Source: Thalassovita sp. (GTDB taxonomy: Bacteria > Pseudomonadota > Alphaproteobacteria > Rhodobacterales > Rhodobacteraceae). Taken from it: a stretch of 64,000 nt of DNA. The stretch covers positions 275,457 through 339,456 of the forward strand of contig CP051233.1 of NCBI GenBank assembly GCA_017792425.1. Direction: 5' to 3'. The notes beneath the pieces are model-generated. The model ran no database searches, had not been told where the DNA came from, and was given only the letters and a program-made list of their open reading frames with translations. Within the stretch, counting starts at the first letter, position 1, and every line of letters begins with the position of its first letter. This document shows, one piece after another, positions 24,250 through 35,369 of this stretch. The translations under genes were made by a program, and so were the position numbers.

Positions 24250-26937
24250 ATGCTGGGTTTGGGAACTCTCGCCAAAAAGGTTTTCGGAACGCCGAATGAC
24301 CGCAAGATCAAGGCGACGCGCCCGTTGGTGGAAAAGATCAACGCCTTGGAACCTGAATTCGAAAAGCTGTCTGACGAGGGTCTGATCGCCAAGACTGAGG
24401 AATTCAAGAAGCGGCTGACCGAAGGCGAAAGCCTGGACGCGCTGCTGCCCGAAGCCTTTGCCAACTGCCGCGAGGCGGCCAAGCGCGCGCTGGGGCTGCG
24501 GGCGTTCGACACGCAGTTGATGGGTGGCATCTTCCTGCACGAGGGCAACATTTCCGAGATGAAAACCGGCGAAGGCAAGACGCTGGTCGCCACCTTCCCG
24601 GCCTATCTAAATGCGCTGACCGGCAAGGGCGTGCATATCGTCACGGTCAACGATTACCTGGCCAAGCGTGACGCCGAATGGATGAGCAAGGTTTATGGCG
24701 CGCTGGGGATGACCACCGGTGTTGTCTACCCGCAGCAGCCCGATGCCGAGAAAAAGACGGCCTATGCCTGCGACGTGACCTATGCCACCAACAACGAGCT
24801 GGGTTTCGACTATCTGCGCGACAACATGAAGATCGAGTTGTCGGACATGAACCAGCGCAAGCATCATTTCGCCATTGTGGACGAGGTCGATTCCATCCTG
24901 ATCGACGAAGCACGGACCCCGCTGATCATTTCCGGCCCGTCGCAGGACCGGTCGGATCTATATATCGCGCTGGACAAGCTGATCCCGGAACTGACCGAGG
25001 ACCACTATGCGCTGGACGAAAAAACCCGCAACGTCACCTATACCGACGCGGGCAACGAATTCCTGGAACAGCGCCTACACGAAATGGGCCTGCTGGACGA
25101 GGGCCAGAGCCTGTATGATCCCGAAAGCACCACCATCGTGCACCACGTCAATCAAGGCCTGCGTGCGCACAAGCTGTTCACCCGTGACAAGGATTATATC
25201 GTCCGCGATGGCGAGGTCGTGCTGATCGACGAATTCACCGGCCGCATGATGGCGGGCCGCCGCCTGTCAGACGGTCTGCATCAGGCGATCGAAGCCAAGG
25301 AAGGCTGCAATATCCAGCCCGAAAACGTGACCCTGGCGCAGGTGACCTTCCAGAACTATTTCCGCCTGTATGAAAAGCTGGCCGGGATGACCGGCACCGC
25401 AGCAACCGAAGCTGACGAATTCATGGAGATCTACAGCCTGGGCGTGGTCGAAGTACCGACCAATAGGCCCATCGCGCGGATTGACGAGGATGATGCCGTC
25501 TATCGCACGGCCAAGGAAAAGATCGACGCGATCGTCAACACCATCAAGGAAGCGCATGCCAAGGGTCAGCCGATCCTTGTGGGGACGACCTCTATCGAAA
25601 AGTCAGAATTCCTGAGCCAGGCGCTGACCGCCGCCGGGGTGCCGCATAACGTTCTGAATGCGCGCCAGCATGAGAAGGAAGCGCAGATCGTGGCGGATGC
25701 CGGCAAGCTGGGCGCGGTGACCATCGCCACCAACATGGCGGGTCGTGGGACGGACATCAAGCTGGGCGGCAATGTCGAGTTCAAAGTGATGGAGGCCATC
25801 GCCGCCAATCCCGAAACCCACCCCGACGAAATCCGCGCCAAGATCGAAGAGGAACACAAGGCGGACGAAGAGGCCGTAAAGGCCGCCGGTGGTCTGTTCG
25901 TTCTGGCGACCGAACGCCACGAATCCCGCCGTATCGACAACCAGTTGCGCGGCCGTTCGGGCCGTCAGGGTGATCCGGGCCGGTCGTCGTTCTTTCTGTC
26001 GCTGGAAGACGACCTGATGCGCATTTTCGGGTCGGAACGTCTGGATAAGGTGCTGTCCACCTTGGGCATGAAGGAAGGCGAAGCGATCATCCACCCTTGG
26101 GTGAACAAATCGCTGGAGCGCGCGCAAGGCAAGGTCGAAGGACGCAACTTTGACATCCGCAAGCAGCTGTTGAAGTTCGACGACGTGATGAACGAACAGC
26201 GCAAGGTGATCTTCAAGCAACGGATGGAGATCATGGAGGCCGCCGACCTGTCGGAAATCATTGGCGATATGCGCCATGAGGTGATCGGTGATCTGGTTGA
26301 CGAGTTCATGCCGCCGAAAACCTATGCCGACCAATGGGATGTGCAGGGGCTGTACGCCGCATTGCTGGAAAAGCTGAACCTGGATTGCAAGGTGATCGAA
26401 TGGGCCGCCGAGGAAGGCGTGGATCCCGAAGAGATCATAGAACGGATCGCGGATGCCGCCGACGCGCAGATGGGGCAAAAGACCGAAGCCTTCGGCCCTG
26501 AAAACATGCGCATGATCGAGAAGCAGATCCTGCTGCAGACCATTGATGGCAAATGGCGTGAACACCTGCTGACGCTGGAACACCTACGTTCGGTCGTCGG
26601 GTTCCGGGGTTATGCGCAACGCGACCCGCTGAACGAATACAAGACCGAGTCGTTCCAGTTGTTCGAAAGCATGCTGGATGGGTTGCGCGAAACGGTCAGT
26701 CAAAAGTTGGGCCAGATCCGGCCGCTGACCGAAGAAGAGCAGCAACAGATGATTGCGCAAATGGCTGCGCAACAGGCCGCCGCCCAACGTGCGACGCAGG
26801 ACGCAGAGCCGCAGGGTGAAGCGAAGGACGGTTTTGATGAAAACGATCCTGCCACTTGGGGCGATCCGGGCCGGAACGAAACCTGCCCCTGTGGGTCCGG
26901 CAAGAAGTTCAAGCACTGCCACGGCCGGCTGGTGTGA
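24250..26937 (+). CDS. secA: Preprotein translocase ATPase SecA
   Basis: 895 residues, motor of the SecYEG channel. Walker A MKTGEGKT (~100), DEAD-type site IVDEVDSILIDEARTPL (~205-225), the C-terminal ATPase half with TNMAGRGTDI (~495), RQGDPGRSSFFLS, and helical scaffold regions. The C-terminal zinc motif CPCGSGKKFKHCHG (SecB and lipid binding) is intact. The start is an ATG with GGAAAAG upstream. The 104 bases after it contain a G+C-rich hairpin near 26950 without a T-run. Confidence 0.97.
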   Translation: MLGLGTLAKKVFGTPNDRKIKATRPLVEKINALEPEFEKLSDEGLIAKTEEFKKRLTEGESLDALLPEAFANCREAAKRALGLRAFDTQLMGGIFLHEGNISEMKTGEGKTLVATFPAYLNALTGKGVHIVTVNDYLAKRDAEWMSKVYGALGMTTGVVYPQQPDAEKKTAYACDVTYATNNELGFDYLRDNMKIELSDMNQRKHHFAIVDEVDSILIDEARTPLIISGPSQDRSDLYIALDKLIPELTEDHYALDEKTRNVTYTDAGNEFLEQRLHEMGLLDEGQSLYDPESTTIVHHVNQGLRAHKLFTRDKDYIVRDGEVVLIDEFTGRMMAGRRLSDGLHQAIEAKEGCNIQPENVTLAQVTFQNYFRLYEKLAGMTGTAATEADEFMEIYSLGVVEVPTNRPIARIDEDDAVYRTAKEKIDAIVNTIKEAHAKGQPILVGTTSIEKSEFLSQALTAAGVPHNVLNARQHEKEAQIVADAGKLGAVTIATNMAGRGTDIKLGGNVEFKVMEAIAANPETHPDEIRAKIEEEHKADEEAVKAAGGLFVLATERHESRRIDNQLRGRSGRQGDPGRSSFFLSLEDDLMRIFGSERLDKVLSTLGMKEGEAIIHPWVNKSLERAQGKVEGRNFDIRKQLLKFDDVMNEQRKVIFKQRMEIMEAADLSEIIGDMRHEVIGDLVDEFMPPKTYADQWDVQGLYAALLEKLNLDCKVIEWAAEEGVDPEEIIERIADAADAQMGQKTEAFGPENMRMIEKQILLQTIDGKWREHLLTLEHLRSVVGFRGYAQRDPLNEYKTESFQLFESMLDGLRETVSQKLGQIRPLTEEEQQQMIAQMAAQQAAAQRATQDAEPQGEAKDGFDENDPATWGDPGRNETCPCGSGKKFKHCHGRLV

Positions 26938-27041
26938 TGTCGGTCGGGCCCGGAATGGCCCGATTGGTTCCCCCGAGACGCCACAAGCGCGCCATGATTG
27001 ACTGACAGTCTGCCTCTGACCCAAAGCGGTTGGAGGCAATC

Positions 27042-28064
27042 ATGAACGGCAAAAGACTTTCCAGCATCGCCCTGATGATCGGCACCGTGGGTGTCGCGCT
27101 GGGGTCTGGCTATTTCATGGAGAACAGCGCCCCCACGGTTTCCCCGAATGTCCGCGCCGTTCCAGTTCAGGTAGCCGCGATTCCCGAAACGCAGGCCCAA
27201 CAGGCAAAGACACCGGGTGACAAGGTTGACCTGAACGAAGTTGAACTGACGGCTTCTCCGCTGCCGGAAATTCCTGTGGATATCTTTCAGCAGCTGAACA
27301 TGCCGAACCACGAACCAATGCGTGCCTCGGTTTCCGAAAAGGAAATCCGCGTTCCCGACACCGTGCAGGTTCCGGGCGGGCTGGATTGCGGCATCCAACT
27401 GATCGCTGAACCCACGATCGCGGCCATGGTGAACGTGGAACTGCACGCGGCCTGTCTGCCGGAAACCCGGGTGACGCTGCATCATAACGGGCTGATGATC
27501 TCGGAGCTGACGGATGCGCAGGGTGAACTGTTCGTGACCCTGCCCGCGCTGGCAGAAACCGCCGTGTACATGGCTGATCTGGGTGGTGGTCAGGGGGCAA
27601 CGGCCTCTGTTCAGGTGCCGTCGTTGCGGTTCTATGATCGTGCAGTGGTTCAGTGGCAGGGCAGCGCTGGCCTGCATCTGCACGTGATGGAATTCGGTGC
27701 GGAATTCGGCGCCGAGGGACACATCTGGGATGAACAAACCGGATCGCTGGAAAAGACAATTCGTGGCGAAGGCGGTTTTCTGACCATCATGGGCGACCCG
27801 ACTTTGACCGAGAGCCTGCAGGCGCAGGTCTACACTTTCCCCTCTGGCACTAGCGCACGGACCGGCGATATCCAGTTGGAGATCGAGGCAGAGGTTACCG
27901 CCATGAACTGCGGCAAGGATGTCAACGCGCAATCGATCCAGTTGTTCCATGCCGGAAAGTTGCGGGTGCAGGAATTGCAGTTGGCAATGCCCGAATGTGA
28001 GGCGGTTGGCGATTATCTGGTGTTGAAAAACGTGTTGGAAGACCTGAAAGTCGCATCCAAGTGA
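27042..28064 (+). CDS. Exported or membrane-anchored protein of unknown function
   Basis: 340 residues. One N-terminal hydrophobic segment (LSSIALMIGTVGVALGSGYF) acts as anchor or uncleaved signal; the rest is periplasmic. A Pro/Gln-rich stretch (~25-90) precedes a region (~105-190) resembling an Ig-like or carboxypeptidase-regulatory fold: LDCGIQLIAEPTIAAM, then LHAACLPETRVTLHHNGLMI, two Cys that could pair. The C-terminus has two more cysteines (AMNCGKD, MPECEA). GGAGG is five bases before the ATG; a TTG four codons upstream is not needed. It and the next gene (23-base gap) probably form an operon behind secA. I do not recognise a function. Confidence 0.75.
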   Translation: MNGKRLSSIALMIGTVGVALGSGYFMENSAPTVSPNVRAVPVQVAAIPETQAQQAKTPGDKVDLNEVELTASPLPEIPVDIFQQLNMPNHEPMRASVSEKEIRVPDTVQVPGGLDCGIQLIAEPTIAAMVNVELHAACLPETRVTLHHNGLMISELTDAQGELFVTLPALAETAVYMADLGGGQGATASVQVPSLRFYDRAVVQWQGSAGLHLHVMEFGAEFGAEGHIWDEQTGSLEKTIRGEGGFLTIMGDPTLTESLQAQVYTFPSGTSARTGDIQLEIEAEVTAMNCGKDVNAQSIQLFHAGKLRVQELQLAMPECEAVGDYLVLKNVLEDLKVASK

Positions 28065-28087
28065 TTTGACTGGTCAGGACTGGCAAG

Positions 28088-29647
28088 ATGGAACAGGCCC
28101 GTGCGGTGATCTTCGCCGCACTTTTTCTTTTCGGTTTTCTGCCTGCGGTATATGCGCAGGACGTGACATTGATTTCCCCCGATGGCGAGGTTGAAATCGG
28201 TGGCACGCTTTTGGGTTTCGACGGAGAGTATTACCGTGTCGATACGATCTATGGCGAGTTGACCGTTGACGGGTCTGGCGTCCGGTGTGAGGGGCCTGGG
28301 TGCCCAAACCTGGAGGACTATGTCGCGGAACTGGCGATTTCGGGCGAAGCTTCGGTCGGGTCACGGTTGGTGCCTGCCCTGATCGAGTCTTTCGCTCTGC
28401 GATCTGGCCATGCGGTAACCCGCGAAGTGATTTCGACCGTTCAGACGGATTTCACCTTTGTCAGTCGGGACACCGGCAAAACGGTGGGTGTATTCCGGGT
28501 CCGGTCCTCTAACACCGACGAAGGTTTTGCCGATCTTCTGGCCAACGAGGCCGATATCGTCATGACCCTGAGAGAAATCCGCGACAACGAGGCCCGTCTG
28601 GCGCAAGAGGCCGGATTGGGCGATCTGATGGGCATCGGGCGCAGCCGGGTGTTGGCGCTGGATGCCTTCGTCCCTGTGGTGGCGCAGGGGAACCCGCTGA
28701 TCACTATCTCTACCGTTCAGTTGTCCAACGTTTTTGCGGGCAAGATCAGAAACTGGAAGGAATTGGGTGGCCCCGATGCTCCGATTTCTGTTCACCTGCG
28801 CGACGGTCAGTCTGGATTGGGTCAGGCGGCGGTGGATCGACTGTTGGCGCCGGTTGGTGCAAGGCTGGTGGACGGCGCGCATCGGCACCGTTCCAATCAG
28901 GATCTGATCGCTGCAGTCGAGCGTGATCCGTTCGGCATCGGGCTGGCCAGTGAGTCAGAGGTCGGCGATGCCAAGATCGTTCCCCTGAGCGGTAACTGCG
29001 GATTCATCCTGACCGCGCAGCGAAAGACCGTCAAAACAGAGGATTATCCGCTGACAGCGCCGATTTTCCTGTATCTTCCGGCGCGCCGCCTGCCCAAGCT
29101 GGCGCGTGATTTCCTGACCTTCACGCGCAGCACCCCGGCCCAGTTGGTGATCCGGCGGGCGGGTTACACGGATCAAGCGCCAGAACTGATTTCTGTGGAT
29201 GTGCAAGGCAACCGGTTCGTCAATGCGATCGCCCAGGCCGGGGAAGAGGTGTCACTGCAAGATCTGCAGCGCATGGTGCGCACCCTGGCCGATATGAAAC
29301 GGTTGACGACCACCTTTCGGTTCGAGGCCGGTTCGGCCCGTCTGGATGCGCAATCGCGGTCTAATGTCCAACAATTGGCGCAGGCGATGGAGGCGGGTCA
29401 GTATGACATGAAACGCCTGTTGTTCGTGGGCTTCAGCGATGGAGAAGGGGCGGCGAAAACCAACTTGGCCATCGCCCTGCGCCGCGCCGAGGCGGTGCGG
29501 GAAGCCATCACCCTGGCGGCAGAGACAGCGAATTTTGACCGACTGAAGCTGGATGTCGATGCCTTTGGCGAAGCCATGCCAATGGCATGCGATGACAGTG
29601 GTTGGGGGCGGCAGGTCAACCGCCGGGTAGAGGTCTGGGTGCGGTAG
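28088..29647 (+). CDS. Phosphate-binding-like periplasmic domain fused to OmpA domain
   Basis: 519 residues. Signal peptide (ends ~residue 23, AVYAQ), a short SH3-like segment (GTLLGFDGEYYRVDTIYGEL), a PstS-like substrate-binding domain (~75-360; features DIVMTLREIRDNE, VSTVQLSNVFAGKIRNWKELGG, which matches the PstS-type anion-binding protein core), and a C-terminal OmpA/MotB peptidoglycan-binding domain (~395-519: FRFEAGSARLDAQSRSNVQQLA, LFVGFSDGEGAAKTNLAIAL and GWGRQVNRRVEVW). Such a fusion tethers a ligand-binding domain to peptidoglycan; the ligand (phosphate?) is inferred. The stop codon is directly next to the opposing radC stop. Confidence 0.85.
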   Translation: MEQARAVIFAALFLFGFLPAVYAQDVTLISPDGEVEIGGTLLGFDGEYYRVDTIYGELTVDGSGVRCEGPGCPNLEDYVAELAISGEASVGSRLVPALIESFALRSGHAVTREVISTVQTDFTFVSRDTGKTVGVFRVRSSNTDEGFADLLANEADIVMTLREIRDNEARLAQEAGLGDLMGIGRSRVLALDAFVPVVAQGNPLITISTVQLSNVFAGKIRNWKELGGPDAPISVHLRDGQSGLGQAAVDRLLAPVGARLVDGAHRHRSNQDLIAAVERDPFGIGLASESEVGDAKIVPLSGNCGFILTAQRKTVKTEDYPLTAPIFLYLPARRLPKLARDFLTFTRSTPAQLVIRRAGYTDQAPELISVDVQGNRFVNAIAQAGEEVSLQDLQRMVRTLADMKRLTTTFRFEAGSARLDAQSRSNVQQLAQAMEAGQYDMKRLLFVGFSDGEGAAKTNLAIALRRAEAVREAITLAAETANFDRLKLDVDAFGEAMPMACDDSGWGRQVNRRVEVWVR

Positions 29648-30415
29648 TTACAGTAATCCTTCTGACCGGAAACTGAGTTCGCGTGAGCGCCCGATGATCA
29701 GGTGGTCGTACAGGGTGATCCCCATCGTCTGGCACGCCCGGTTTATCTGGTCCGTCATGCTGATATCAGAATCAGATGGCGTGGGATCACCCGAAGGATG
29801 ATTGTGCACCAAGATCAGCGCCGAAGCGTTCAGTTCCAGTGCCCGCTTGATCACCTCGCGCGGGTATACCGGAACATGATCCACCGTACCGCGCGCCTGT
29901 TCTTCGTCCGCGATCAGGATGTTTTTGCGGTCCAGAAACAGGATGCGGAATTGTTCTGTTTCCCGGTGCGCCATAGAGGTGTGGCAGTAGTCCAGTAAAG
30001 TGTCCCAACTGGAAATCGCCTGCCGATTCAGGACACGCGCGCGCGCCAGGCGGTGCGCCGCTGCCTCTATGATCTTTAACTCGCAAATTACCGCGGGGCC
30101 GACCCCTGACACTTCTGCCAACCGGGGTGCGGGGGCAGAAACCACGGTGTTGAAATCCCCGAACCGATCCATCAACGCGCGGGCAAGTGGTTTAACATCC
30201 TGCCGGAGAATGGCGCGAAACAGCACCAGTTCCAGCAGTTCGTAATCCGGCATCGCCTGCGCGCCGCCATCCAGAAACCGCTCGCGCAACCGCTTGCGGT
30301 GATCGCGGATATAGGATGGTTGCCGCGCTGTTTGGTCTACCGTCGCCTCATCCGGAGCGGGGTCGAACGAAAACAGGGTAGGCATTTCCCGAAAAGAAGA
30401 ACGGAGCCGTGACAT
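29648..30415 (-). CDS. radC: RadC-family JAB/MPN-domain protein
   Basis: 255 residues. N-terminal helix-hairpin-helix region (LAEVSGVGPAVICELKIIEA, ~85-110) and a C-terminal JAMM metal motif with HNHPSGDPTPSDSD (~200-215) are both intact. The family was once linked to DNA repair, but its enzymatic role is not settled. The ATG at 30415 has GGAG upstream at nine bases; later ATGs are possible. It lies 44 bases after dnaJ on the same strand and its stop abuts the 28088 gene. Confidence 0.86.
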   Translation of the reverse strand: MSRLRSSFREMPTLFSFDPAPDEATVDQTARQPSYIRDHRKRLRERFLDGGAQAMPDYELLELVLFRAILRQDVKPLARALMDRFGDFNTVVSAPAPRLAEVSGVGPAVICELKIIEAAAHRLARARVLNRQAISSWDTLLDYCHTSMAHRETEQFRILFLDRKNILIADEEQARGTVDHVPVYPREVIKRALELNASALILVHNHPSGDPTPSDSDISMTDQINRACQTMGITLYDHLIIGRSRELSFRSEGLL

Positions 30416-30459
30416 GTGCCAAGGCTCCGCCGATTCGCTTTCGAAATAGTTAACGGCTG

Positions 30460-31608
30460 TCAACTTTTCATGCTGTCCCAGAAACCTTTGACCTTCTTGA
30501 AGAAGGTGCTGCTTTCCGGGTTGTTGTCGTCGCCCAGTTTTTCGAACTCTCGCAGCAGCTCTTTCTGGCGTGCGTTCAGGTTAACCGGGGTTTCCACGGC
30601 CATTTCGATGAACATATCGCCGATGCCGCCACCGCGCAGGGCTGGCATGCCCTTGCCGCGCAGGCGCATCTGGCGGCCGGATTGGCTGCCAGCGGGGACT
30701 TTCACGCGGGAACGACCGCCATCAATCGTCGGCACCTCTATGTCGCCACCCAAGGCGGCTGTCGTCATGCTGACGGGGACGCGGCAGAACAGGTTCAAGT
30801 CTTCGCGTTCGAACAGGTCGTGGCGCGAAACCTCGATGAAGATATACAGGTCACCCGACGGACCACCGCGCAAACCAGCCTCGCCTTCACCGGACAGGCG
30901 GATGCGCGTACCGGTTTCCACACCTGCCGGGATATTGACGCTTAGCGAGCGATCCTTATGCACGCGCCCGTGACCGCCGCAGGACTTGCACGGATTCTTG
31001 ATGATCTGGCCCATGCCAGAGCAAGTGGGGCAGGTGCGTTCAACGGTAAAGAACCCCTGCTGCGCGCGCACCTTACCCATGCCGGAACAGGTCGGGCATG
31101 TCGTGGGTTCGCCGCCGCCCTCGGCCCCGGATCCGTTGCAGGACGAACAGGCGATGGAACTGGGTACGTTGATGGTTTTCTGCGCGCCGCGATAGGCGTC
31201 TTCCAGGGACACGCGCAGGTTATAGCGCAGGTCGGCGCCACGTGAAGCACGCTGACGGCCACCGCCGCCGCGCCCCCCCATGAAATCGCCGAACAGGTCG
31301 TCGAACACGTCGGAAAAGGCGCTGGCGAAATCGCCGCGTTGGCCGTGGAAACCGGCACCGGGATGACCACCGCCCATACCGCCCTCGAACGCGGCATGGC
31401 CATAGCGGTCATAGGCCGCCTTCTTGTCTGCATCCTTCAGGCAGTCATAGGCCTCATTGGCTTCCTTGAACTGGGCCTCGGCATCGGGGTTGTCAGCATT
31501 CCGGTCCGGGTGCAGTTCTTTTGCCTTTGTGCGGTACGCCTTCTTGATCTCATCGGCAGAGGCACCCTTGGATATGCCAAGCACTTCGTAATAGTCACGT
31601 TTGGACAT
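30460..31608 (-). CDS. dnaJ: Chaperone DnaJ
   Basis: 382 residues, co-chaperone that delivers substrates to DnaK and stimulates its ATPase. J domain at 1-70 with HPD (LHPDRN), a Gly/Phe/Met-rich linker, four CxxCxGxG zinc repeats (CSSCNGSG, CPTCSGMG, CPTCSGMG, CKSCGGHG, residues ~145-215) and the C-terminal substrate domains. It is 71 bases downstream of dnaK with a strong hairpin between, in the standard order. Confidence 0.97.
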   Translation of the reverse strand: MSKRDYYEVLGISKGASADEIKKAYRTKAKELHPDRNADNPDAEAQFKEANEAYDCLKDADKKAAYDRYGHAAFEGGMGGGHPGAGFHGQRGDFASAFSDVFDDLFGDFMGGRGGGGRQRASRGADLRYNLRVSLEDAYRGAQKTINVPSSIACSSCNGSGAEGGGEPTTCPTCSGMGKVRAQQGFFTVERTCPTCSGMGQIIKNPCKSCGGHGRVHKDRSLSVNIPAGVETGTRIRLSGEGEAGLRGGPSGDLYIFIEVSRHDLFEREDLNLFCRVPVSMTTAALGGDIEVPTIDGGRSRVKVPAGSQSGRQMRLRGKGMPALRGGGIGDMFIEMAVETPVNLNARQKELLREFEKLGDDNNPESSTFFKKVKGFWDSMKS

Positions 31609-31635
31609 TGGGTTTTCCCCTTTCAGGAACGATCA

Positions 31636-31660
31636 GGGCCGGTCCGGTGTGGACCGGCCC
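31636..31660. repeat. Strong hairpin between dnaK and dnaJ
   Basis: Ten-base perfect stem GGGCCGGTCC / GGACCGGCCC with a 5-base loop, no T-run. Probably an mRNA hairpin that affects the dnaK:dnaJ ratio or transcript processing rather than a terminator. Confidence 0.6.
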
Positions 31661-31679
31661 CGAGTGGTTCCGCCGTCTA

Positions 31680-33599
<1,920 letters not shown>

Positions 33600-33714
33600 G
33601 TTTTTCGATCCCTTCTTACTCAAGGCGATGACACGAGGCGTGGACCCGTTTTGGCATCCTGCCCCGATGCTGTTTTGCGAAGCCCCGGCATGGGTACAAC
33701 GCGCTTCTCGGCGT

Positions 33715-33743
33715 ATATAAGGAGGGGTGAAAGGCCCTGCAAG
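33715..33743 (-). promoter_or_regulatory. Heat-shock (RpoH) promoter of dnaK
   Basis: Read on the minus strand: CTTG (33743-33740), 18-base spacer, CTTATAT (33721-33715). It fits the alphaproteobacterial RpoH consensus and lies 116 bases before the dnaK start. Confidence 0.78.
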
Positions 33744-33810
33744 CGTCAGGAAGTGATGGATTTTAGGATTCACGGTGGATTTCTGCGTGTTTTGCAGGGC
33801 AGGAGGGCAA

Positions 33811-34413
33811 ATGCAGGAGTTAGAAATCAGGGGGTTCCGCATCCTGCAGGGTCTGCTGACGCCAACGGATCAGGCTGCGATGGTTGAGGAATTGCGTGTC
33901 GTGATGAATGCTGCGCCGATGTTTTCCCCAGTCACCGCGTTTGGCAAGCCGATGTCCGTGCGCATGACCTCGGCCGGACGGTATGGCTGGTATGCTGACA
34001 GGGGTGGGTATCGGTATGAGCCAAAGCACCCCTCGGGCACCGACTGGCCCCCGATACCAGAAAGGGTTCTTGGCCTTTGGCGCAAGCTGGTCAGTGATTT
34101 GCGTCAGCCAGATTGCTGCCTGGTCAACTATTACGGTGAACGGGCCCGGATGGGATTGCACCAGGACCGTGACGAAGCGAGCTTTGATTGGCCGGTTCTG
34201 TCGATATCTCTGGGCGATGACGGATTGTTTCGCATGGGTACCCACACGCGCGGCGGCAAGACGGAAAGCATCTGGTTACACTCGGGTGATGTGGTGATCA
34301 TGGGCGGCGCGGCGCGACTGTCCTATCACGGGGTGGACAGGATCCGGTTCGGATCGTCCAGCCTGCTGCCCAAGGGCGGGCGGATCAACCTGACATGTCG
34401 GGTGGTGGACTAG
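33811..34413 (+). CDS. alkB: AlkB-like Fe(II)/2-oxoglutarate dioxygenase
   Basis: 200 residues. Oxidative demethylase for 1-methyladenine and 3-methylcytosine in DNA or RNA. Metal ligands are visible as HQD (~116-118) and the later His in SYHGVDRI; the 2-oxoglutarate arginine is in the C-terminal RINLTCR. NYYGERARMGLHQDRDE matches the AlkB core. AGGAGGG sits directly before the ATG at 33811. It is divergent from dnaK, sharing the 211-base intergenic region, and its last bases overlap the permease gene by 4. Confidence 0.92.
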   Translation: MQELEIRGFRILQGLLTPTDQAAMVEELRVVMNAAPMFSPVTAFGKPMSVRMTSAGRYGWYADRGGYRYEPKHPSGTDWPPIPERVLGLWRKLVSDLRQPDCCLVNYYGERARMGLHQDRDEASFDWPVLSISLGDDGLFRMGTHTRGGKTESIWLHSGDVVIMGGAARLSYHGVDRIRFGSSSLLPKGGRINLTCRVVD

Positions 34414-35231
34414 CGCCGCGCGCTCCAACTGACTGAAGAATGACGACGAGTATAGAATTCACCCATAAGCCCGATCATCAACATCACCAGACCAAGGTAG
34501 AACGGATACTCGATCGAGGTATGGCGCGGCACGTAGTTGATGAAGGTAAAGCCGCGCGCCTGATCGATGCAGTGAAACAACGGGTTCCAGTCGAACATTG
34601 CCAGCATGAAGGACGGCAAGGAATTGGCCACGAACATCTTGCCCGAGGCGATCATGTTCGCGCGTTGGTATACCATAGTGATGATGCGCACGGGGGTCGG
34701 AAACCACGGCTTGGCGGCCAGCAGGACCATTCCGATCCCCAAGCCTGAGAACCACGCCATAAGGATCATTCCGAATGCCATGGCCGGTTGTTCGATGGTG
34801 AAATGCGTAAACCCGACATAATACACGAACAAGATCACGAACAGTGACAGCACCTGGATATAAAGTGCGCTGAGTGCAGCCGAGGTGATGGCGATGACCG
34901 TGTTCATCGGCGCGTGCAGCATCATCGGCGATGTCGGACCTTCCGAACCGACGACCGCGCCGATCGTCTTTATCTGGGTCATGTACAGAAACACGCCCGA
35001 CATCAGATACAGCAGGAAATCCCCCCGGATCGCGGTTTTCCGCAGCCCAAGCACATCGAACATGACATAGAACGCCAACACGAAAACGATCACCTGCAAC
35101 ATGTTCATGAACAACGACATGAAGGCATTGCCATGCGTCTTGCGGATCTTGCGGGCGACGGAATGATAGATCAGTTCGGCCAAGGTAAGGGCCGAGCCGA
35201 GATTGGACGAACGCCTGCGCTGGTGGAACAT
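34410..35231 (-). CDS. ABC-2 type polysaccharide export permease
   Basis: 273 residues with about six membrane segments (MNMLQVIVFVLAFYVMF, LYLMSGVFLYMTQI, VIAITSAALSALYIQVLSLF, FGMILMAWFSGLGIGMVL and a C-terminal pair). This matches KpsM/RfbA-type permeases that move capsule or O-antigen across the inner membrane with an ATPase. No ABC ATPase is found next to it, nor in this window apart from lptB, so it must pair with a distant one. The ATG at 35231 lacks a clear ribosome site; upstream in-frame sequence looks non-coding. It is convergent with alkB and divergent from cysQ. Confidence 0.88.
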   Translation of the reverse strand: MFHQRRRSSNLGSALTLAELIYHSVARKIRKTHGNAFMSLFMNMLQVIVFVLAFYVMFDVLGLRKTAIRGDFLLYLMSGVFLYMTQIKTIGAVVGSEGPTSPMMLHAPMNTVIAITSAALSALYIQVLSLFVILFVYYVGFTHFTIEQPAMAFGMILMAWFSGLGIGMVLLAAKPWFPTPVRIITMVYQRANMIASGKMFVANSLPSFMLAMFDWNPLFHCIDQARGFTFINYVPRHTSIEYPFYLGLVMLMIGLMGEFYTRRHSSVSWSARR

Positions 35232-35369
35232 TTGGGTGCCGATCTGCCGTGAATGGTGTTTTTTCGCACGGAATTCTTGCCGATCCGCTAACGGACGATC
35301 ATAAGTGAGAGGACTGAAAAAATCAACAAAACCCGCGTTCCGCCGGGCGAAACTGACAGGACCAAACCC

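Noticed and set aside
26940..26965. Hairpin CGGGCC / GGCCCG after secA as terminator
   Set aside because: Six-base stem without T-run; not listed as a terminator.
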